DNA of 64,000 bases from Halalkalicoccus sp. CG83 (GTDB taxonomy: Archaea > Halobacteriota > Halobacteria > Halobacteriales > Halalkalicoccaceae): contig NZ_JAZDDH010000001.1 of NCBI RefSeq assembly GCF_037081715.1, positions 1,302,001-1,366,000 of the forward strand. The letters run 5' to 3'. The translations under genes and the position numbers were made by a program. Position 1 is the first letter of the stretch; each line of letters begins with the position of its first letter. Positions 18,083 through 26,795 of this stretch are shown here, piece after piece. The notes beneath the pieces were generated by a model that was not told where the DNA came from, ran no database searches, and worked only from the letters and a program-made list of their open reading frames with translations.

Positions 18083-19107
18083 AAGCGCTACTCTGCGGGG
18101 ATCCACAGCAGCCGAGCGAGTACATGTACGAGGCCCTCGGTGACCTTGAGGAGCACGGCGTGGCGTTCGACCGGATGGATTGGATGGACGACTCCTCGCC
18201 CGCGGAGTTCCGCAACGTGACGATGGACATGGAGTCGCTCGGACCGGGGAGCTACGATACGGACGCCATCGCGGCCAATCTCGATGGAGCCGACGTGCTC
18301 GTCGTCCACAAGGCCCCGGTCTCGCGCGAACTCATCGAGAGCGGCGACCTTTCGATCGTCGCCGCGGCTCGCGGGGGCACCGAGAACGTCGACGTCGAGG
18401 CGGCCACCGACAACGACGTGACCGTCCTGCATGCGCCGGGGCGCAACCGCGATGCCGTCGCCGACTACGCGGTCTCGATACTGCTCTCACGGCTGCGTGA
18501 GATCCCGTTCAACCACGCCGAGCTCTCGACCGGCGAGTGGAACCAGGTGTTCGACCCCGACCGGCTCCCGCCGGACGTCGGGACGACGACGATCGGGATC
18601 GTTGGATTCGGACACATCGGCCGTGGTGTCGCACGGCGGCTCGCCGGCTTCGACCCCCAGCTGCTCGTCTACGACCCGTTCGTCGACGACGAGGAGATCC
18701 GCGAGCTCGGATCCGAGCCAGCCGACCTCGACACGCTGCTTGCCGAATCAGACGCCGTGACACTTCACGTCCGGCTCTCGGACGATACCCGCGGGATGAT
18801 CGGCAGCGAAGAGTTCGAGCGGATGAACCCCGAGGGGTATCTGGTCAACACCGCCCGCGGCGGGCTCGTGGACACCGACGCGCTCGTCGATGCCGTCTCG
18901 AGCGACTCGATCGCCGGTGCGGCCCTCGACGTGTTCGAAGAGGAGCCGATCCCCGAGGGTCACCCGATCCTCGATCTCGAGGGCGTCATTCTGACGCCGC
19001 ACGTCGCCGGCTCGACGCGCGATGCGGTACTCGGCGGCCCCCGCATCATCGCTTCACAGCTCGAGGAGCATCTCCGCGGGGAGACGCCTTCGCACGTCGT
19101 GAACTGA
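18079..19107 (+). CDS. D-isomer-specific 2-hydroxyacid dehydrogenase
   Basis: NAD(P)-dependent dehydrogenase of 342 residues, of the phosphoglycerate/glyoxylate reductase type. The Rossmann motif is GIVGFGHIGRGVARRL (about 173-188). Catalytic residues are placed in AARGGTENVD (Arg), NTARGGLVDTDAL, and TPHVAGST (His). The last gene of the aldolase-kinase-dehydrogenase operon, with an ATGA overlap at the kinase end. It probably oxidises or reduces a sugar acid in the same pathway. It is followed by a GNAT gene on the other strand. Confidence 0.92.
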   Translation: MKALLCGDPQQPSEYMYEALGDLEEHGVAFDRMDWMDDSSPAEFRNVTMDMESLGPGSYDTDAIAANLDGADVLVVHKAPVSRELIESGDLSIVAAARGGTENVDVEAATDNDVTVLHAPGRNRDAVADYAVSILLSRLREIPFNHAELSTGEWNQVFDPDRLPPDVGTTTIGIVGFGHIGRGVARRLAGFDPQLLVYDPFVDDEEIRELGSEPADLDTLLAESDAVTLHVRLSDDTRGMIGSEEFERMNPEGYLVNTARGGLVDTDALVDAVSSDSIAGAALDVFEEEPIPEGHPILDLEGVILTPHVAGSTRDAVLGGPRIIASQLEEHLRGETPSHVVN

Positions 19108-19263
19108 GACCGGGCCGAAGGCGATCCATCACCGTTTCTCGGGCGTCGGCTTTTCGCAGAGCGAGCGTCCAAAGAGCGTCAGCCGTCCTATCGATCCAGA
19201 GCGACTCGATGGCCGAAGGGACTCGCTCGGGGTGACAGTTCTATATCGTCACAACACGTTTAT

Positions 19264-19743
19264 TCACAGTTCGCGGGCGACCATCTCGCCCCAGGGCTCG
19301 AAGCCGTGTCGCTCGTAGAACGCCGCCGCGCGGGCGTTCTCGGGGTCGACGTCGAGGACGATCCGCTCTAAGGGCGGCTCCTGCTCGCGCGCGAGCGCGA
19401 GTGCGGCCTCGATCAGTTCGTCCGCGACGCCGCTTCCACGGTGGTCCGGCTCGACGTAGAGCTCGTTCAACACCGCCGCGTCCCAGATCATCGCCAATCG
19501 CTCGGGCAGGACGAAGACGTAGCCGGCGAGTCCCTCGCTGGCGGCGACGATCACGCTCCGGGGCTCGCGCGCGAGACACCACCGCACCCAGTCGAGGTAC
19601 CGCTCGGCGTACGACTCGGTGAGCTTCACGTCGTACGCCGCGCGCTTCTCCTCGCTCTTCGAGCCGAGACCGCGTTCGAACGCGCATTTGAGTCGCCAGA
19701 GCTCCGCCTCGTCTCCGTCAGGATCGTACGGCCTGTACTCCAT
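19264..19743 (-). CDS. GNAT family N-acetyltransferase
   Basis: Acetyl-CoA-dependent acetyltransferase of 159 residues. Motif A is LNELYVEPDHRGSGVADELIEAA, with the R/QxxGxG/A pyrophosphate loop, and motif B contains NARAAAFYERHGFEPWG. It may acetylate an amine on a small molecule or protein N terminus. A TATA-like ccctaacg lies about 29 nt before the ATG. Divergent from the COG1709 regulator. Confidence 0.88.
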   Translation of the reverse strand: MEYRPYDPDGDEAELWRLKCAFERGLGSKSEEKRAAYDVKLTESYAERYLDWVRWCLAREPRSVIVAASEGLAGYVFVLPERLAMIWDAAVLNELYVEPDHRGSGVADELIEAALALAREQEPPLERIVLDVDPENARAAAFYERHGFEPWGEMVAREL

Positions 19744-19876
19744 GCGGGGTGTACGATCGCCCGGTCGTTAGGGTTTCGTCCCCCGTTCGGGCGAACACGG
19801 ACGGCCGCCTCCGTCATCGACGTCCGTCGAACCCGGCGTTCGATACGCTTTTGGCCCGAACGGATCGATGGAGGGT

Positions 19877-19903
19877 ATGAGCTGGCCGGGGTCGATACTC
19901 TGA
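19877..19903 (+). CDS. Leader mini-ORF before the COG1709-type regulator (8 aa)
   Basis: Short ORF MSWPGSIL starting about 26 nt after a TATA-like cttttgg (19848-19854) and ending in TGA. That TGA overlaps the first codon (CTG) of the regulator in a CTGA junction. An ATG nine bases upstream in the same frame would add MEG. Translational coupling is inferred. Confidence 0.4.
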   Translation: MSWPGSIL

Positions 19904-20610
19904 GCGACCGACCGCCGCGGGCCGACCTCGCGGAGAAGATCGCCGGCGAGATCACGCTCAGCGAGGATCCTGGCGCGACGCTGCGCAAGTGGCGCACCGA
20001 CTTCACCGTCTCCCAGACCGAACTCGCGGAGGAGCTCTCGGTCTCCTCGTCGGTGATCAGCGACTACGAGAGCGGTCGCCGCGAGAGTCCCGGAATCGCC
20101 GTCGTCCGGCGGATCGTCACCGCGCTGCTCGACATCGACGAGCAGCGCGGCGGCGACCGGATCCGCCAGTACGCCCGCGTGCTCTCGGCGGGCTTCGAGA
20201 GCGACATCGTCCACGACCTCCGCGAGTACCCCACCACGGTCCCCCTGAATCGGTTCTACGACGCCATCGACGCGACCGAACTCGTCCCCGGCGAGGTCGA
20301 TCGGATCAGCGGCCACACCGTCATTGACAGCATCGAGGCGATCACCCGCCTCTCGAGCGAGGAGTTCTACCGGCTCTACGGCCGGAGCACGAACCGCGCG
20401 CTCGTCTTCACCGGCGTCACGCGCGGGGAGTCACCGTTGGTAGCCATGCGCGTGGTCAATCCCACGCCGAACGCGGTGGTTCTCCACGGACTGGACGAGG
20501 AGGAGCTCTGGGAGCACGCGACGGATCTCGCGCGGATCGACGGCTTCTCGCTCGCGATCTGCGGGACCGACATCGACGACGTCCTCGAACGCCTGCGTGA
20601 GTTCCCGTGA
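19900..20610 (+). CDS. COG1709-type HTH transcriptional regulator, probable CTG start
   Basis: Predicted DNA-binding regulator of 236 residues. An XRE-type helix-turn-helix is at about 20-80 (WRTDFTVSQTELAEELSVSSSVISDYESGRRESPG). A conserved C-terminal domain includes YGRSTNRALVFTGVTRGESP. Family members begin near the sequence SDRPPRADLAEKIAGEITL, yet no ATG, GTG or TTG stands there. The codon before SDR is CTG at 19900, and upstream in-frame sequence has no usable start after the promoter. A non-AUG start or a frameshift from the mini-ORF must be invoked. Targets are unknown. Confidence 0.82.
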   Translation: MSDRPPRADLAEKIAGEITLSEDPGATLRKWRTDFTVSQTELAEELSVSSSVISDYESGRRESPGIAVVRRIVTALLDIDEQRGGDRIRQYARVLSAGFESDIVHDLREYPTTVPLNRFYDAIDATELVPGEVDRISGHTVIDSIEAITRLSSEEFYRLYGRSTNRALVFTGVTRGESPLVAMRVVNPTPNAVVLHGLDEEELWEHATDLARIDGFSLAICGTDIDDVLERLREFP

Positions 20611-20618
20611 TCGCGTGA

Positions 20619-21488
20619 TCAGGTCACCAGGTAGTACGGGTCCGCGAGGATCTCCCGAGCCAGCGCATCGCGCAGTTCGCGGGCGCGGAAGGCGAACACC
20701 GTCAGCCCGTCGAGGTCGTAGCTGTCGAGGACGCCCCACTCCTCGAGGTCGTTCCGGATCTTCTCCCGGTTCCACGTGACCGGCATGGTGTACTCGTGCG
20801 AGCGATGGTGGACGGTCTCGTGGTCGTCCTCGTCGCGGTAGATCACGCCCTCGTACTCCGCGGTCTCTACGTAGGGGACGTCGAGACGGTTCTCGATGTA
20901 GTGGATCTGTGAGGAGCGGAGCCAGTCGGTGCCGACGTTCAGATAGAGGACGTTCTCGCGGTCGAGTCTGGCGAAACAGCCCTCCTCGGACCAGGTGTCG
21001 AACTGGTCGCAGTCGTCGAACCGGTAGGGGCCACGGACGAGGATCGAGTTCGTCGGGTCGTCGGTGCGGTAGTCACAGTCCTCGAGGAACAGCCGCGCGA
21101 AGGTGCCGAACTTCGGCTGGGAGTACTGCTTGTGATAGACGCCTCCGTCCACCGACCGGAACATCGGCGTAAAGCCCGGCACGAGGATCGACTCGAACCG
21201 GCGGTCCAGCCGATCCAGAAGGAACTCGTACGGATCACGCCCGAACGCCCGTTTGACGTCGCTCAGCCCGACGTGGACGAACGCGACGTCCTCGTCGGCG
21301 TACCGATCCAACACCCGGTCGAACTCGTGCTCGGAGACGCGACCGATCGTCCCGTCGAGGCGTTTTCGCCGCGCGACCATGACGGCGCGGTTGCGGAGCG
21401 TCCGGCCCCGCTGGTACCCCTTCCGTGCGGTCCGGGCTACCGTCTCGACCGCCGAATCCCTCCCCGGATCCAGTACGTAATGCCCCAT
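20619..21488 (-). CDS. AAC(3)-fold N-acetyltransferase-like protein
   Basis: Protein of 289 residues resembling the aminoglycoside 3-N-acetyltransferase/YokD fold. Matching blocks are DVAFVHVGLSDVKRAFG (CoA-binding start), SILVPGFTPMFRSVDGG and a TNSILVRGPYRFD region. In archaea such proteins more likely modify sugars of surface glycans than antibiotics. Start at ATG 21488, because a TATA-like gttaac lies about 26 nt upstream; GTG 21503 in frame is possible. It is convergent with the COG1709 regulator, 8 nt apart. Confidence 0.75.
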   Translation of the reverse strand: MGHYVLDPGRDSAVETVARTARKGYQRGRTLRNRAVMVARRKRLDGTIGRVSEHEFDRVLDRYADEDVAFVHVGLSDVKRAFGRDPYEFLLDRLDRRFESILVPGFTPMFRSVDGGVYHKQYSQPKFGTFARLFLEDCDYRTDDPTNSILVRGPYRFDDCDQFDTWSEEGCFARLDRENVLYLNVGTDWLRSSQIHYIENRLDVPYVETAEYEGVIYRDEDDHETVHHRSHEYTMPVTWNREKIRNDLEEWGVLDSYDLDGLTVFAFRARELRDALAREILADPYYLVT

Positions 21489-21589
21489 TTGATACCCTGT
21501 CACAGTGTTAACTGACGATCAAGTCAACGTACTGCCGGCTGCTTCAAGCAGTTCTTATGGTTAACCAACAGGTCGCGCCGTAGGGTTGG

Positions 21590-22939
21590 CTATTCGACGA
21601 ACCGGTACTTCCGCTCGCCCATCCGACCCCAGCCCTCGAAGACGAACTCCTCGTCGGGAACGGTGAGCTCCTCGATATCGCCGTCGAGCTCGATCGCGTG
21701 GTTGTGGACGTCGTGGACGCGCTCGTACTCCTCGTACGAGAGGTCGTACCGTCCCGCGAGTTGCTCGTCGAGGCTCGCCGCCATCCCCTCGATCTTCTCA
21801 CGCCAGTCGTCCTGAACCGTCTCGGCGTGGATCTCGGCCTGCGCGCCGCTGCCGTACGAGCCGACCAGCAGGCGCTCGCCGGTCAGGTCGCGTCCCTCCT
21901 CGACGGCGGTTCTGAGCGCGCTCGCGCGCGCGAGGTGGACCGAGCCGGTGTACCAGTTGCCGACCTCCCGGGAGATGGTGAGCGTGGGCTCGACGATCCG
22001 GTCGTACCACTCCCGATAGGCATCGGTCTCCTTCAGACCGTCCATGTACTCCCGCAGGGCGTCCTCGTACTCCTCCTCGTCCTCGAACGCCTCCTCGCGG
22101 GGCTGGCGACCGATCTCCTCCGCGAGGTCGTCCTCGATCGACGTATCGCGGATCATGTGGCGATAGCCGAACAGCGCGGCCTTCCGCACCATCCCCGGGA
22201 ACGGCGTGTGGAAGGGGATGTACGCGAAATCGTCGGAATGGGTCCGGTCCGCGACGCTCTCGAAGTCCTGGAGCGCCTCGCGCATGCGCGCGAGATAGAC
22301 CTGTACCGATCGCTTGCCGTCGACCGCGGGGAACTGCTGGTTGGGCTTCAGGAAGTCGGTCTCGTCGGCGCTCCCGTAGCCCTGCTCGGTCGAGAGCGAG
22401 ACCAGGTCGGGGTCCTCGGAGATGAGCATCGCGACGGCGCCCGCGCCCTGGGTCGCCTCGCCGGGATCGTCCCGGGCGTAGAGCGCGGTGTCGGTCGCGA
22501 TCACGAGCGCCGACCGCCCTCGGTTACGTCCGGCCCTGATCCAGTTGTAGGCGTCGTCGATCGACTGGGTGCCCGCGACGCAGGCGAACTTCCGCTCGCC
22601 CTTGTTCGCGTGGCTGAACTTCCCCTCGTAGACCTGTTCGAGACAGCCCGCGATGTACGTGGAGACGGGCTTCGAGTTGTCGAAGGAGCTCTCGGTGGCG
22701 ACGTCGATCCGACCGACGTCCTCGGGTTCGAGCCCCTCGCGCTCCATCAGCCGATGGGCGGCGTTCGCGCCCATCGTGACGATGTCCTCGTAGCTGTCGG
22801 GGAAGGAGCTCGCGTTGAGTCCGAGCCCCTTCGTGTACTTCCCGGGATCCTCGCCCTGTGCCGGCGCGAACGTTCCCGGCAGGTCGAGCCGGAGCTTTCC
22901 GGTCCTGATCTCAATGGCGTCGATGCCGACCTCGGTCAT
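21590..22939 (-). CDS. hmgB: Hydroxymethylglutaryl-CoA synthase
   Basis: Enzyme of 449 residues that condenses acetyl-CoA and acetoacetyl-CoA to HMG-CoA, the first committed step of the mevalonate pathway to archaeal isoprenoid lipids. Catalytic residues are seen: Glu83 in ATESSFDNSK, Cys120 in FACVAGTQS and the His of YIPFHTPFPG. The length matches haloarchaeal HMG-CoA synthases. The TATA-like ccatatagc (about 22960-22968) is about 25 nt before the ATG, implying a leaderless mRNA. HMG-CoA reductase is not in the window. Confidence 0.97.
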   Translation of the reverse strand: MTEVGIDAIEIRTGKLRLDLPGTFAPAQGEDPGKYTKGLGLNASSFPDSYEDIVTMGANAAHRLMEREGLEPEDVGRIDVATESSFDNSKPVSTYIAGCLEQVYEGKFSHANKGERKFACVAGTQSIDDAYNWIRAGRNRGRSALVIATDTALYARDDPGEATQGAGAVAMLISEDPDLVSLSTEQGYGSADETDFLKPNQQFPAVDGKRSVQVYLARMREALQDFESVADRTHSDDFAYIPFHTPFPGMVRKAALFGYRHMIRDTSIEDDLAEEIGRQPREEAFEDEEEYEDALREYMDGLKETDAYREWYDRIVEPTLTISREVGNWYTGSVHLARASALRTAVEEGRDLTGERLLVGSYGSGAQAEIHAETVQDDWREKIEGMAASLDEQLAGRYDLSYEEYERVHDVHNHAIELDGDIEELTVPDEEFVFEGWGRMGERKYRFVE

Positions 22940-23132
22940 GCTCTACACCTGTACGGGGCGCTATATGGGTGTGTCGACCGGCGATACGACGATCGTCGAA
23001 CCCGGGACGGCGGCGGCGATCGCTTTCGGCACGGTTCGCTCGAATCCGTCCGCGCGAACCCACGGCAGTCCGTCGGACGTCGAAAACAGGCGTCGGATCG
23101 CCACGCGAAGCGTCGCGAGCCCGGTCGTTTCG

Positions 23133-23711
23133 CTACTCGTCCTCCTCGACGACCTCCGGATCGCGCACCGCGCTCTGGAGGCTGTCGAGGCCGTTGACCC
23201 ACTCCGCGACGAGGCCGTACTCGATCTCCTCGGCGACGCTCACGTCGAGGTCGTCGCCGTCGATGATCCGGGCGCCCGCCTGCGCGCAGTAGGAGAGGGC
23301 GGCGTCGAAGTCCTCCTCGGCCTCGGCGTCGGCCGCGGCGCGGACGTACTCGGGCAGGTCGGCCTCGTCGGGCGCGCCGCGCACGAGGTACTCCTCGGCG
23401 GCGGCGAAGACGCAGACCAGGCTGGTCTGGACGCCGTCGATGAGGAAGGCGGTCTCCTCGTCCTCGACCTCGACGTCCGCCAGGACGATGTCGCGGACGT
23501 CCGCGATCTCCTTGAGTGCCTCCTCCTGTTCGAGGTGGCCGTCCTCGGCGGCGTTGACGATCTTCGCGATCGCGATCGCGGTGTCGTCCTGCAGGTTCAA
23601 CAGCAGTCGCGCCGAGTCCTCGTCCTCGGGGTCGATCTCCTCGTCCTTCAGCCGGTCGATCCAGTTCTGCCAGCGTTCCTCGGAGTAGTACGCTTCGGGC
23701 GGGGTGCTCAT
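23133..23711 (-). CDS. DUF2150 family protein
   Basis: Highly acidic, mostly helical protein of 192 residues, recognised as the haloarchaeal/euryarchaeal DUF2150 family from its opening (PEAYYSEERWQNWIDRL) and the EYGLVAEWVNGLDSLQSAV end. No catalytic motif is evident and the function is unknown. It lies 194 nt upstream of the HMG-CoA synthase start and on the same strand. TATA-like gctttgg is about 27 nt before the ATG. Confidence 0.85.
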   Translation of the reverse strand: MSTPPEAYYSEERWQNWIDRLKDEEIDPEDEDSARLLLNLQDDTAIAIAKIVNAAEDGHLEQEEALKEIADVRDIVLADVEVEDEETAFLIDGVQTSLVCVFAAAEEYLVRGAPDEADLPEYVRAAADAEAEEDFDAALSYCAQAGARIIDGDDLDVSVAEEIEYGLVAEWVNGLDSLQSAVRDPEVVEEDE

Positions 23712-23747
23712 ACCGGACGGTGTGTACCCGCCGCCAAAGCCCTTTCT

Positions 23748-24581
23748 CTAGCCGTCAAGGGTTTCGATCGTATCGATCCCGTAGACGCGCTCGGGCGTCT
23801 CGACGTGTGCCGTCCGGATCGCCGCCTCGTGGCCCTCCTCGCGGAGCCACCGGACCCGTCGGGGTACCGTCTTCGGGCCGAGCACCGCCCCCGGCCGATC
23901 GGGGTCGTCGATGAAGTCCGTCTCCATCAGGAACGGCTCGCCCGACTCGGCCGCCCGTTCGAGTTCCTCCTTCCGGCCGATCACGCTCGGGGTCGGTCCA
24001 CGGAGCCTGCCGCCGGCGTAGTGTTTCACCACGCGGTGGGCGGGCAGACCGCGGTCCTCCGCCCGCTCGGCGATCCCGCTCAGGTCCTCGCTCGCCTCCG
24101 TGTGGAGCTGGACGACGCAGTCGTGCTCGGCGCCAAGCGCCAGGGCGTGATCGAGCACCGCGTTCGAGGCGTCCCATACCTCGTCGCTCACCTCGTAATG
24201 AGGTCGACCCGACTTCAACGCGAGCGCGCGCCCGTCGGCGACGTACTCGCCAGCGAGATCCAGCCCTGCACGCATGATCCCGCCCGCCTCCTCGGGCGCC
24301 CGGCCGTCCGCGACGAGCGGCGAAACGAGTCCCGGATGGACGCCGAGGACGGGCCACGCCCTGCCGTCGAGGACGTCGTTCGCCGCCGCGACCGCCCCGA
24401 GCGTGGTCTCGAAGACGTGCTCGAAGTCGGTCCCCGATTCGGGGAGCGGGCCGAGGTGCCAGGAGGGTTTGTTCACCACGAGCAGGTGGGTACCGCCGAG
24501 ACGGGCGAACTCCTCTACGGCCTCGACGCCCCGGCCGTGATCGGGGTCGAGATGCATGTGGTTGTCGAGGATCGGCTCCAT
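23748..24581 (-). CDS. TatD-related metal-dependent hydrolase
   Basis: Amidohydrolase-superfamily protein of 277 residues. It has the metal-binding DNHMHLDP near the N terminus, GVHPGLVSPL (TatD hallmark), VVQLHTEAS (His), VVKHYAG (His) and METDFIDDP (Asp). TatD proteins are often DNases; this archaeal branch is distant, so nuclease activity is not assured. It may share transcription with the following DUF2150 gene, 36 nt downstream. Confidence 0.85.
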   Translation of the reverse strand: MEPILDNHMHLDPDHGRGVEAVEEFARLGGTHLLVVNKPSWHLGPLPESGTDFEHVFETTLGAVAAANDVLDGRAWPVLGVHPGLVSPLVADGRAPEEAGGIMRAGLDLAGEYVADGRALALKSGRPHYEVSDEVWDASNAVLDHALALGAEHDCVVQLHTEASEDLSGIAERAEDRGLPAHRVVKHYAGGRLRGPTPSVIGRKEELERAAESGEPFLMETDFIDDPDRPGAVLGPKTVPRRVRWLREEGHEAAIRTAHVETPERVYGIDTIETLDG

Positions 24582-24630
24582 ACCCCCGCTTCTCGCCCGC
24601 GACCCAAAGCCTCCGCGTTCCCTCGCCGGT

Positions 24631-25104
24631 TCACTCGCCGAGGGTGATCGCGTCCTGGGCGGCGTTCCGGAGCGCGTCCGATCGGCCGTAGCTGCCGGGC
24701 GCGACCGCGAGCGTCCGGACCCCCCGTCTGGCGGCCTTCTCGAGGACGGGCTTGAAGTCGGTGTCGCGCGAGACGACCGCGAGCACGTCGATCGCGTCGG
24801 TGTAGACGAGTTCCGTGGCGTCGATCGCGAGCTTCACGTCGACGTCGCCGCTGGTGACGACGACCTCGAACCCGCGCGCCTCGGCGGCCTGGATCAGCCC
24901 GGGCGTGGCGTGCTCGTCGAGGTAGAGCCGCGTCGTTACGAGCGTCCCCTCCTCGAGGCCCGCCGCCCGTACGTCGTCGAGGTCGACGTCGAACTCCTCG
25001 CGAAGCACGTTCGGCCCGTCCACGAGCAGCCCGACCCGCTCGACCCGGCTCCGACCGGATCGCGGGTCGAGCCGGCGCAGAGCGGCCCGTACACGCTCGA
25101 TCAT
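24631..25104 (-). CDS. NYN domain protein (putative RNase)
   Basis: Protein of 157 residues with a PIN-like NYN domain. Acidic residues are placed as expected: GLLVDGPNVLREEFDVD near the N terminus, DVKLAIDATELVY, and SRDTDFKPVLEKA. Archaeal members (TIGR00288-like) are predicted RNA nucleases. The ATG at 25104 is preferred; a TATA-like cttttacc lies about 27 nt upstream. Divergent from gcvT, whose promoter is in the same 110-nt gap. Confidence 0.86.
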   Translation of the reverse strand: MIERVRAALRRLDPRSGRSRVERVGLLVDGPNVLREEFDVDLDDVRAAGLEEGTLVTTRLYLDEHATPGLIQAAEARGFEVVVTSGDVDVKLAIDATELVYTDAIDVLAVVSRDTDFKPVLEKAARRGVRTLAVAPGSYGRSDALRNAAQDAITLGE

Positions 25105-25214
25105 GTCTACGCCACCGAGGGGCCGGGTAAAAGCCGTATCGGACTCCGACGGACGTCGGCCGGGGTGAAACGGGCGAGGGGAAACCCTTAGACCCCCGCG
25201 ATCGACGTGCGAGT

Positions 25215-26336
25215 ATGTCGCTTCGGACACCGCCGCTCTCCGACGTTCACGAGGACCGCGGCGCGAAGACAACCGAGTTCGGCGGGTGGGAGATGCCCGT
25301 CGAGTTCGACTCCATCCGCGAGGAGCACGAGGCCGTCCGCGAGGAGGTAGGGATCTTCGACGTCTCGCACATGGGCGAGATCGAGGTCTCCGGCCCGGAC
25401 GCCGCGGCGCTGCTCCAGGGGCTCACCACCAACGACGTCGAGTCGCTTTCGGTCGGCCGCGCACAGTACTCGATGATCACCGACGAGGAGGGGACGATCC
25501 TCGACGACACCGTGATCTACCGGCTCGACGACGAGGAGTTCCTCTTCATCCCGAACGCGGGCCACGACCAGGAGATGTACGACCGGTGGGAGGACCACCG
25601 CGGGGAGTGGGACCTCGACTGTGACGTCGAGAACCGGACGGAGGGATGGGCGATGTTCGCCGTCCAGGGACCCGATGCGGAGGACCTCGTGGCGGAGGCG
25701 GCCGGCGAGGAGGCGCGCGAGGTCGGTCGGTTCGCGCTCTCCCGAATGGCGGTCGCCGGCGCGGACTGTCTGCTCGCGCGGACGGGCTACACCGGCGAGG
25801 ACGGCTTCGAGGTGCTCGCGCCGTCGGACGACGCCGTGGCGGTCTGGAGGGAGTTCGACTGCCAGCCCTGCGGGCTCGGTGCGCGCGATACGCTCCGCAT
25901 CGAGGCCGGGTTCCTGCTCTCGGGACAGGACTTCCACCCCGAAGAGAACCCCCGCAACCCCTACGAGGCGCGCGTCGGCTTCGCGGTCGACCTCGACACC
26001 GAGTTCGTCGGGCGCGACGCGCTCGCGCGGGTGAACGACGAGGGTCCCGAGGAGCTGTTCGTGGGCCTTCGTCTCCTCGAACGGGGCGTCCCCCGTCACG
26101 GCTACGAGATTCTCGCTCCGGCGGCTACCGCCGCCTCCGATCGTGCCGGCGGGCACGTCGACGACCAGCCGATCGGCGAGGTCACCAGCGGGACGATGAG
26201 CCCGACGCTCGGCGAGCCGATCGGGCTGGGTTACGTCCCCGCCGAGTACGCGGAGGCGGGCACGGAGGTCGCGGTGCGGATCCGCGGCGACGCGAAAAGG
26301 GCAAGAATTGAGACCCCCGGATTCCTGGAGGACTAA
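25215..26336 (+). CDS. gcvT: Glycine cleavage system T protein (aminomethyltransferase)
   Basis: Enzyme of 373 residues that transfers the methylene group from lipoyl-bound aminomethyl on GcvH to tetrahydrofolate, releasing ammonia. Typical segments are [65 protein letters not shown] and the C-terminal [26 protein letters not shown]-like ccttag lies about 27 nt before the ATG. First gene of a gcvT-gcvH unit with a one-base gap to gcvH. Confidence 0.97.
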   Translation: MSLRTPPLSDVHEDRGAKTTEFGGWEMPVEFDSIREEHEAVREEVGIFDVSHMGEIEVSGPDAAALLQGLTTNDVESLSVGRAQYSMITDEEGTILDDTVIYRLDDEEFLFIPNAGHDQEMYDRWEDHRGEWDLDCDVENRTEGWAMFAVQGPDAEDLVAEAAGEEAREVGRFALSRMAVAGADCLLARTGYTGEDGFEVLAPSDDAVAVWREFDCQPCGLGARDTLRIEAGFLLSGQDFHPEENPRNPYEARVGFAVDLDTEFVGRDALARVNDEGPEELFVGLRLLERGVPRHGYEILAPAATAASDRAGGHVDDQPIGEVTSGTMSPTLGEPIGLGYVPAEYAEAGTEVAVRIRGDAKRARIETPGFLED

Positions 26337-26337
26337 C

Positions 26338-26712
26338 GTGAGCTTCGACGTACCCGACGGTCTGTACTACCTGGAATCGCACGAGTGGATCGACCCCGAG
26401 AGCGGGCGGGTGGGGATCACCGACTTCGCCCAGGACGAGCTCGGCGACGTGGTGTTCGTCGAGCTCCCCGCCGAGGGCGACGAGCTCGAACGGGAGGGGG
26501 AGCTCGGCGTCATCGAGTCGATCAAGGCGGTCTCCGACCTCTACTCACCGGTCGGTGGCACCGTCACCGGCGTGAACGAGACGCTGTTCGACCGGCCCGA
26601 ACTGGTCAACGACGACCCGTTCGGCGAGGGCTGGATGCTCGAACTCGAGTTCGACGAGGACGACCTCGACGACCTGCTCGACGCCGAGGCGTACCGCGAG
26701 CAGATCGGGTGA
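26338..26712 (+). CDS. gcvH: Glycine cleavage system H protein
   Basis: Lipoyl carrier protein of 124 residues that shuttles the aminomethyl intermediate between the P, T and L enzymes. The lipoylation site is Lys63 in [15 protein letters not shown]. The start is the GTG at 26338, directly after the gcvT stop, which gives the family-typical beginning [18 protein letters not shown]. Confidence 0.97.
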   Translation: MSFDVPDGLYYLESHEWIDPESGRVGITDFAQDELGDVVFVELPAEGDELEREGELGVIESIKAVSDLYSPVGGTVTGVNETLFDRPELVNDDPFGEGWMLELEFDEDDLDDLLDAEAYREQIG

Positions 26713-26725
26713 CGACCACGGCGCT

Positions 26726-26732
26726 CATATAC
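26726..26732 (+). promoter_or_regulatory. TATA box of the gcvPA-gcvPB unit
   Basis: The string catatac lies about 25 nt before the ATG at 26754, which opens the leader mini-ORF, not before the gcvPA start at 26792. This means the transcript probably begins on the mini-ORF. Confidence 0.55.
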
Positions 26733-26753
26733 CCCCGGTCGCAACCTTCGGCC

Positions 26754-26795
26754 ATGCATCGGCGGATCAACATCCCCCTCCTTCCGACTCCATGA
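26754..26795 (+). CDS. Leader mini-ORF before gcvPA (13 aa)
   Basis: [16 protein letters not shown], beginning at the expected transcription start and ending with a TGA that overlaps the gcvPA ATG (ATGA). It contains no glycine, so classical attenuation by glycine codons is unlikely. It is the clearest example of the leaderless mini-ORF pattern seen in this window. Confidence 0.5.
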   Translation: MHRRINIPLLPTP

